DNA from: Paracoccus pantotrophus
GTDB taxonomy: Bacteria > Pseudomonadota > Alphaproteobacteria > Rhodobacterales > Rhodobacteraceae
Assembly: GCF_008824185.1 (NCBI RefSeq)
Contig: NZ_CP044426.1
Location: forward strand, 1,186,501 to 1,250,500
DNA length: 64,000 bases
Direction of reading: 5' to 3'
The notes under the pieces were generated by a model. That model had not been told where the DNA came from, made no database searches, and saw only the letters and a program-made list of their open reading frames with translations. Of this stretch, positions 59,846 to 64,000 are shown one piece after another. Position 1 is the first letter of the stretch. Every line of letters begins with the position of its first letter. A program made the position numbers and the translations under genes.

Positions 59846-60841
59846 TTACAGGGCGGCCCTGACCTTTTCGGCCACCTCGGCGGGCACCCATTGGGTCCAG
59901 ATCTCCTCGTGCCGTTCGAGGAACTCATAGGCGGCGTCCTCGTTGCTGGCCTGGTTCTCGACCATCCAGGCCAGCATCTCGTTGACGGTGTCATTGCTCC
60001 AGGCGCGGGACTTGACATAGTCCATGGCCACGCCGGCCTTGTCGGCAAATTCCCGGGTCACGGCGGTATAGACATCCGAGACCGGCCATTCCGTCACCTC
60101 CGGCTCGGCGCAATCGGGCTTGACCATGCAGCTGTCCCAGCGTTCGCGGTCGAACTCGGCCTCGAGGTCCAGCCGGGTCATCTCATACTGGCCCAGGATC
60201 GCGGTGGGTGCCCAGTAATAGCCCAGCCAGCCCTCTTTGCGGTTCGCCGCCCGCGCGATCGAGCCGTCCAGCGCCGCGGCCGAGCCGGAATCGACCAGTT
60301 CGAACCCCTTTTCCGCGGCGCCCGAGCCGACGAACTGGTTGCGGTTGATCGCCTGGCAGGCCCAGCCCGAGGGGCAGCCGAACCAGGCGCCCTTGCTGCT
60401 GTCCTCGGCGCCGGGGAACAGTTCGGGATGCTCCAGCGCGTCCGCGAGCGTGCGGATGCCATGTTCCTCGGCCAGCCAGGTCGGCACCCAGATGCCCTCG
60501 ACGCCGCCATCGGACAGGATCTTCGAGGCGATGACGATCCGTCCCTCCTCGACCGCCTGGTCCAGGGGTTCCTTGACGGCATTGACCCACAGTTCGGGCG
60601 CCATATCCGGTTCGCCCTTTTCGTTCATCGAGGCGAAGGTGGGCATGGTATCGCCCGCCACCAGCCCCACGTCGCATCCGTAGCCCTCTTCAAGAATGAT
60701 CTTGTCGACCCAAGCCGCCAACCCCGCCGAGGCCCAGTTCATTTCCGCGACGGTGATGCTGCCGCATTGCTCATCCGCGGCAAAGGCGGGAACGGTCAGC
60801 GCCAAGCAGGCAAGCGTGGTCGAAGCAAGAATTCTGCCCAT
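59846..60841 (-). CDS. Betaine-type ABC transporter substrate-binding protein, copy 2
   Basis: This 331-residue periplasmic binding protein has a signal peptide (ending AFAAD) and the OpuAC opening CGSITVAEMNWASAGLAAWV. Possible ligand-cage residues lie in APELWVNAV, GWACQAINRN and EGWLGYYWAPTAILGQYE. The cysteines CPSGWAC and CMVKPDC may pair. The binding pocket words differ from copy 1 (WGGTVITS there, WACQAINR here), which suggests a different preferred substrate. I place the start at 60841; an upstream TTG at 60865 is less likely. Confidence 0.9.
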   Translation of the reverse strand: MGRILASTTLACLALTVPAFAADEQCGSITVAEMNWASAGLAAWVDKIILEEGYGCDVGLVAGDTMPTFASMNEKGEPDMAPELWVNAVKEPLDQAVEEGRIVIASKILSDGGVEGIWVPTWLAEEHGIRTLADALEHPELFPGAEDSSKGAWFGCPSGWACQAINRNQFVGSGAAEKGFELVDSGSAAALDGSIARAANRKEGWLGYYWAPTAILGQYEMTRLDLEAEFDRERWDSCMVKPDCAEPEVTEWPVSDVYTAVTREFADKAGVAMDYVKSRAWSNDTVNEMLAWMVENQASNEDAAYEFLERHEEIWTQWVPAEVAEKVRAAL

Positions 60842-61183
60842 CAAACATGATCTCCGGATTTTCAATGCGCACGCATGCCGCGGCGCAGGGCGAAACCAAC
60901 CGGCGCGCGGCGCCGGTCACCTCCGCGGGTCGATTGCGACCCTGTTGCGTGGAATGGGGCATGAGCCCCGATTTCGGTGGGCGATATTATACAGTTCCGC
61001 GAGAAAAGTTCAAATCCGCATCAGGGTTTTCTGCCCGCGGGGGATTTGCGCCACCATCTCCGGGTCGGTTCGAGGGCCTGACGCAAGCCGTCGGCAGCCC
61101 ACCGGACGCAACCCATCCCGATCCCCCGGGCGCTGAATCGCGCGCCGCGAATCCACCATTCAAACCGCTGGTCTGGAGGATAA
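60842..61183. other. Gap between the betaine operon and the right island
   Basis: These 342 bp hold the promoter region of the binding-protein gene. An inverted word CGGCGCGCGGCGCCG lies near 60901, and an AT-rich patch (GCGATATTATACAGTTC, about 60981-60997) could be a promoter element for either strand. I see no gene here. Confidence 0.4.
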
Positions 61184-61202
61184 TGGTGGGCGACCCTGGA
61201 AT
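61184..61202 (-). repeat. tRNA 3'-end fragment, probable attachment site of the right island
   Basis: On the minus strand ATTCCAGGGTCGCCCACCA reads like the end of a tRNA: T-stem 3' strand CCAGG, acceptor 3' strand GTCGCCC, discriminator A, then CCA. The bases before it (AATGGG instead of the TTCG of a T-loop) are not tRNA, so this is only a fragment. It lies 66 bp from the end of an integrase gene. The intact tRNA should be on the minus strand beyond the right edge of the window. Confidence 0.65.
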
Positions 61203-61268
61203 CCCATTCCCTCATTTCCTTCAGTGATTGTTGCCATATGTGTCCCGCAAATCCATGCTGCGGGACAC

Positions 61269-62342
61269 TCACCAATCTAGCGCGGCCAACACCTTAACGC
61301 CATCCGCCGCAAGAGTTTGTCGCTCAGCACCCTTGGTGTAGATTTCGCTGGTCTTGGCCTGGGTATGAGCCATGACCGCCATCACCTGATACTGCGAGCA
61401 CCCGTTCTGGGCCATCATCTCTCCCACCGCCTTGCGGATGCCGTGCGACGAGCGATCCGGTATCCCTGCCGCGCTGCACCAGCGCTGGACGCGAACGCGC
61501 AGAGCCTCGACGCTGGCGAAGGGCTTGCCCTTTTCGTTCAGAAGGTATGCCGGGCCGTCGGCTGCACGAGTTGCCGCGATCAGGGGCGGCATCATGGGGA
61601 TGGAAACGAAGGCCGATCCGCGCTTTCTGGGTTGCCAGCCCAGCCAGAGTTGCCCGTCGCGCATCACTTCCTGCGCGCGCCCCAACCAGATCGCATCCCC
61701 GATCCTGCACGCCGTGAAGGCATGCAGCGTCAGCCAAAGATGCGCAGTCGTGCCTCTGGGATGATGTTCCCTGAATTTCTTCAGTTCGGCGACGGACCAG
61801 GGGACGGCGCCCCCAGCAGGATTGACGTTGATGGCCTTTATCGCCGCCGCCGGATTGTGCTTGATGTACTCGCGCTCCTGCGCCCACGTATAGACCGCCC
61901 GAACAGTCTTGATGAGATTATCCGCAGCGCCCGGATGCGTAGCCCAGGCATCCCGGATTTCGATGAAAGCGGCAGCGGGGGCATCCATGTCGAAATCGCC
62001 ATAGCGCACGCTACCCTCGCCCGAATAGTCGCAGAGGCGGCGCAAGACGCTGCGCCGTTGCTTCAGCGTTGCGGGCGACATCTGCCCGGCCTCGACCATC
62101 CGCGCGACAAAGGACAGGTATTCGGCGCAGAGCCAGTCAATCGAGCCCTTGACCGCCTTCGGCTCGGACGGAAGCCATCTCTCGCCTGCTCGCGCAGCGT
62201 GATAGTAGTTGGCGAAGTCCTTGTCCTCCGGTCCGACCGGAAGGTGAATACGAACATGCTTCCGGCCCTCGACGCGGACGCGATAGCGAGGAGAGCCATT
62301 GCGATGGCTCTCGATCAACAATCCGGGGAAGTCCACTCTCAC
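61269..62342 (-). CDS. Tyrosine recombinase (phage-type integrase)
   Basis: This 357-residue integrase has an N-terminal arm-binding part (GSPRYRVRVEGRKHVRIHLP), a core-binding SAM-like domain (SPATLKQRRSVLRRLCDYSG), and a catalytic domain with the conserved arginine in HAFTACRIGDAIWL, His-x-x-Arg in RSSHGIRKAVGEMM, a late histidine in AVMAHTQAKTSEIY and the nucleophile tyrosine in that same segment (IYTKGA). The GTG start at 62342 lies 3 bp after the stop of the upstream small gene. It is unrelated in detail to the integrase at 5874, so the two islands are independent. Confidence 0.92.
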   Translation of the reverse strand: MRVDFPGLLIESHRNGSPRYRVRVEGRKHVRIHLPVGPEDKDFANYYHAARAGERWLPSEPKAVKGSIDWLCAEYLSFVARMVEAGQMSPATLKQRRSVLRRLCDYSGEGSVRYGDFDMDAPAAAFIEIRDAWATHPGAADNLIKTVRAVYTWAQEREYIKHNPAAAIKAINVNPAGGAVPWSVAELKKFREHHPRGTTAHLWLTLHAFTACRIGDAIWLGRAQEVMRDGQLWLGWQPRKRGSAFVSIPMMPPLIAATRAADGPAYLLNEKGKPFASVEALRVRVQRWCSAAGIPDRSSHGIRKAVGEMMAQNGCSQYQVMAVMAHTQAKTSEIYTKGAERQTLAADGVKVLAALDW

Positions 62343-62345
62343 GGT

Positions 62346-62540
62346 CTACCTCGTTGCCCAGGATTTCGGGGCGGTCTGACGGGGCGCGGGACGTGCATGT
62401 TGCCCGGCGTCGGCACCGGCCACCGTCACAGAAATCGTACCGTCTTTCGCCACAGTATAGCCAGCGACGTTCAACCCGATATCCTTAGCCGCTTCCAGCG
62501 CCCGGCGGATCGCAGCCTGAGTGGTAGTTGGTGCCGGCAT
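62346..62540 (-). CDS. Small integrase-associated protein
   Basis: This 64-residue protein of unknown function reads MPAPTTTQAAIRRALEAAKD, then a beta-rich middle GYTVAKDGTISVTVAGADAG and a basic tail. Its start follows the stop of the excisionase-like gene by 1 bp, and its stop is 3 bp before the integrase start, so all three are co-translated. Small proteins of this size and position are common before phage-type integrases in alphaproteobacteria. No GxG or HTH motif is visible. Confidence 0.6.
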   Translation of the reverse strand: MPAPTTTQAAIRRALEAAKDIGLNVAGYTVAKDGTISVTVAGADAGQHARPAPRQTAPKSWATR

Positions 62541-62541
62541 G

Positions 62542-62784
62542 TCATCCCCCCTTTGGGCCGCTGTTGTGCTGAAGCTCTGCAAAGCGCGATGTGCGGTCGG
62601 CTTCCCGCAGCAGGATCTCATCCATTTGATCGGGGGTGATGAAGATGGCGCGCCCGATGGAAAAATACTGTCCGTGCTCCCGCGCCTTGGACCTTAGCGT
62701 CCGTGGCGACAGTTCGACACCGCGCGGGCGAAGCTTTGCCGACCACTCCTCGGGGGTGCGGCCCAGATCGAAAATTTTCGACAT
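62542..62784 (-). CDS. Excisionase-like helix-turn-helix protein
   Basis: This 80-residue DNA-binding protein has a MerR/Xis-like pattern: TPEEWSAKLRPRGVELSPRT, then LRSKAREHGQYFSIGRAIFI with the wing-like ITPDQMDEIL. Excisionases bind attachment sites and steer the integrase towards excision. It is first in the leftward xis-small gene-integrase operon. AAAGGAG precedes the ATG at 62784. It is divergent from the repressor gene, so their control region is shared. Confidence 0.75.
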   Translation of the reverse strand: MSKIFDLGRTPEEWSAKLRPRGVELSPRTLRSKAREHGQYFSIGRAIFITPDQMDEILLREADRTSRFAELQHNSGPKGG

Positions 62785-62863
62785 GGCAGGTCTCCTTTCC
62801 TGTAGGCTGGAGACCACGCAAGGTTCGCTTTGGTCAAGACTTTGAGAAATATCCTTTATTTTA

Positions 62864-62879
62864 GTGCAGGAACTTGCAC
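62864..62879. promoter_or_regulatory. Palindromic operator between excisionase and repressor genes
   Basis: GTGCA-GGAACT-TGCAC is a 16-bp palindrome in the gap between two divergent genes of the lysogeny module, 24 bp before the repressor's ATG at 62903. It is suited to self-control and to repression of the excision operon. Its AT-rich left flank (ATATCCTTTATTTTA) looks like a promoter. Confidence 0.5.
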
Positions 62880-62902
62880 CTTTTGCAGGGAGATGTCGCG
62901 AG

Positions 62903-63511
62903 ATGGACGGGAAACTGCCTGAAGCAGCCGTGGATTTCAGCTTTGACGATGATGATCTCGACTGGGATGATTGGATAACCGCCGATTTTGATTCGCCGGA
63001 CGTGCAGAGTGAGCGCGCACCTGTCGCGCCGGTCGGCGCCATCCTCAAGCAAATACGTCAGCAGATCGGGCCTAAAGGTATCTCGCAAAAAGAGATGGCG
63101 GAACGGCTGCGCATCCCGAAGCGCACGTACATATCCTACGAAACGCAGGAAACAGCCAAGGTGCCCGCCGAAGTGCTGAGACGAATCGCGGCAACAACCG
63201 ACGTTGATGCTGAGTTCATCCTGACCGGACGCACACGTTACATTGATCATGGACCGATCCTTGACGACGCATTTCGGCTGGCGGAGCACCTTGCGAAGCA
63301 TATTCACGACGGTGAGGAACGGCTCTCCTACAACGACATCCAAGAAGTTGTCATCAGGGTGCTGGCCGAACGTGAAGAAAGACGTCAACTTACCGGAAAT
63401 CCAGCTGCCCAGTACACGCGAGGGGATATCGCCGATGCGGTCTGGGAGCACACGGAGTACAGCCTGCGTTATCGGCGTGCTCTCGCTGAAGCACCCGATG
63501 ACGGTCGGTAG
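62903..63511 (+). CDS. XRE/CI-like repressor of the right island
   Basis: This 202-residue regulator has an acidic N-terminal arm (DFSFDDDDLDWDDW) and then an HTH_3 domain (ILKQIRQQIGPKGISQKEMA through RIPKRTYISYETQET, residues 50-95). The rest is helical (DDAFRLAEHLAKHIHDGEER) with no LexA-type peptidase motif, so induction by RecA cleavage is unlikely. I prefer the ATG at 62903, because the GTG at 62864 lies inside the operator palindrome. It is divergent from the excisionase operon. An IS3-family end begins 4 bp after its stop. Confidence 0.8.
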   Translation: MDGKLPEAAVDFSFDDDDLDWDDWITADFDSPDVQSERAPVAPVGAILKQIRQQIGPKGISQKEMAERLRIPKRTYISYETQETAKVPAEVLRRIAATTDVDAEFILTGRTRYIDHGPILDDAFRLAEHLAKHIHDGEERLSYNDIQEVVIRVLAEREERRQLTGNPAAQYTRGDIADAVWEHTEYSLRYRRALAEAPDDGR

Positions 63512-63515
63512 ACGT

Positions 63516-64000
63516 TGACCTGCCTCTGAACTTTCATCCAGCGGCAACTGGAGCCCGGTTGCTATTTACGCCAATCGGCGCGGATTGAGCAATCGCCCGA
63601 CGCGCGGAGCTTTCATCTCGCGCAGCGGGGCGGGCGATTGCGGTGGTCAGGGTGCGCGCATAGTCGACTGGGGTCTGGTAACCCAAGGCCGAATGCGGGC
63701 GTTCGGTGTTGTAGTCGGTCACCCAAGCCGCGATTACGACGCGAGCGTGAGCCAGATTGCGGAACATGGTCTCATTGAGCAACTCGTCCCGCATCCGCCC
63801 ATTGAAACTTTCCACGAAGCCATTCTGCATGGGTTTGCCCGGCGCGATGTAATGCCACTCGATCCCGTGCTCGGCGCACCACTTCAGAATGGCATTCGAG
63901 GTCAGCTCTGTTCCGTTGTCGGATACGATCATACCGGGTCGACCACGCCGTTCGATCAGCGCGGTCGAGGATGTCGCACGCTGCACGGTAGAGAGGTTGA
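63516..64000 (-). mobile_element. IS3-family element (IS407-like group), right end only
   Basis: The terminal repeat beginning TGACCTGCCTCTGAACTTTC starts at 63516 and is followed by the 3' end of orfB on the minus strand. It is a close relative of the element at 787-2057 but differs at many positions and lies in the opposite orientation. The other end is beyond the window, so the target duplication cannot be checked; the four bases before the end are ACGT. Confidence 0.88.
63534..64000 (-). CDS. IS3-family transposase OrfB, C-terminal part
   Basis: The frame is open from the window edge to the stop at 63534 and covers the second half of the DDE domain: MIVSDNGTELTSNAIL with the second aspartate and NGFVESFNGRMRDELL with the glutamate. 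The ending RRAIAQSAPIGVNSNRAPVA is almost that of the copy at 1110-2039, while the segment KWCAEHGIEW replaces TFAADRDIEW there. The first residues visible (NLSTVQRATSSTAL) fit the copy poorly, so either this subtype differs or the 5' part is altered. Confidence 0.88.
   Translation of the reverse strand, partial: NLSTVQRATSSTALIERRGRPGMIVSDNGTELTSNAILKWCAEHGIEWHYIAPGKPMQNGFVESFNGRMRDELLNETMFRNLAHARVVIAAWVTDYNTERPHSALGYQTPVDYARTLTTAIARPAARDESSARRAIAQSAPIGVNSNRAPVAAG

Larger units (their letters stand above)
61184..64000. mobile_element. Right genomic island or prophage (partial)
   Basis: From the tRNA fragment to the window edge the content is an integrase, a small accessory gene, an excisionase-like gene and a divergent repressor: the control module of a temperate phage or integrative element. 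An IS3-family element follows directly after the repressor. No structural phage genes are visible in the window. Confidence 0.75.

Noticed and set aside
1..64000. CRISPR array, rRNA operon or replication origin
   Set aside because: No regularly spaced repeats, no rRNA core sequences and no DnaA-box clusters were noticed anywhere in the window.

Overview
The window comes from a GC-rich alphaproteobacterium of the Rhodobacterales, most likely a Paracoccus. Three things point there: the polyhydroxybutyrate cluster (phaZ, phaC, phaP, phaR in this order, with CTGC-N3-GCAG sites as known for Paracoccus denitrificans PhaR), two adenosylcobalamin-dependent ribonucleotide reductases, and typical Rhodobacteraceae small families (DUF6456, DUF6477, DUF1489). 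The species is inferred, not shown.

Layout. (1) Positions 1-7319 are the end of a lower-GC genomic island lying against an intact tRNA-Ser(GGA). Next to the tRNA is a tyrosine integrase, followed by a Slam-like outer-membrane barrel paired with a surface-type lipoprotein, an IS903-type element with a perfect 9-bp target duplication, a serine resolvase gene split by an IS3-family element with a perfect 4-bp target duplication, and a frameshifted lipoprotein gene. (2) 7320-20660 is core chromosome: the PHB cluster, an alpha/beta hydrolase, thrS, a cold-shock protein, an acyl-CoA synthetase-like enzyme with a DsbA-family partner, and a 754-aa class II ribonucleotide reductase. (3) About 20700-29775 is a decay zone. 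A few intact genes (an HpsN-type dehydrogenase with a divergent LacI regulator, a pirin, a DoxX protein) sit among remnants: an MFS fragment, a HisD fragment, a frameshifted MFS exporter, a truncated amidohydrolase, a degenerate IS903-type copy and the tail of rhaD. The last IS has no target duplication and joins two unrelated truncated genes, as expected of an IS-mediated deletion. (4) 29780-60841 is mostly core: rhaI, tRNA-Leu, lipA, a peroxiredoxin, a HerA-like ATPase, a candidate small RNA, an IalB-like protein, an HtrA/DegP protease, a second and much larger class II ribonucleotide reductase, a 5-formyl-THF cyclo-ligase, mgtE, two betaine-type ABC transporters in opposite orientations, a secreted carbonic anhydrase, tRNA-Glu and an NCS2 purine permease. 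(5) From 61184 to the right edge is the end of a second island: a 19-bp tRNA 3'-end fragment, an integrase, a small excisionase-like gene and a divergently transcribed repressor with a palindromic operator, followed by the end of an IS3-family element closely related to the one at 787-2057 but inverted.

How the genes work together. PhaC makes PHB, PhaP coats the granules, PhaZ degrades the polymer, and PhaR senses the polymer and represses phaP and itself. Each betaine transporter has its own binding protein, permease and ATPase. The Slam-like barrel at 4803-5849 probably carries the lipoprotein encoded just upstream to the cell surface; this is the most unusual functional pair in the window. 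Several reading-frame breaks are reported as seen. Any single one could be a sequencing error, but their clustering with IS elements argues that most are real decay.
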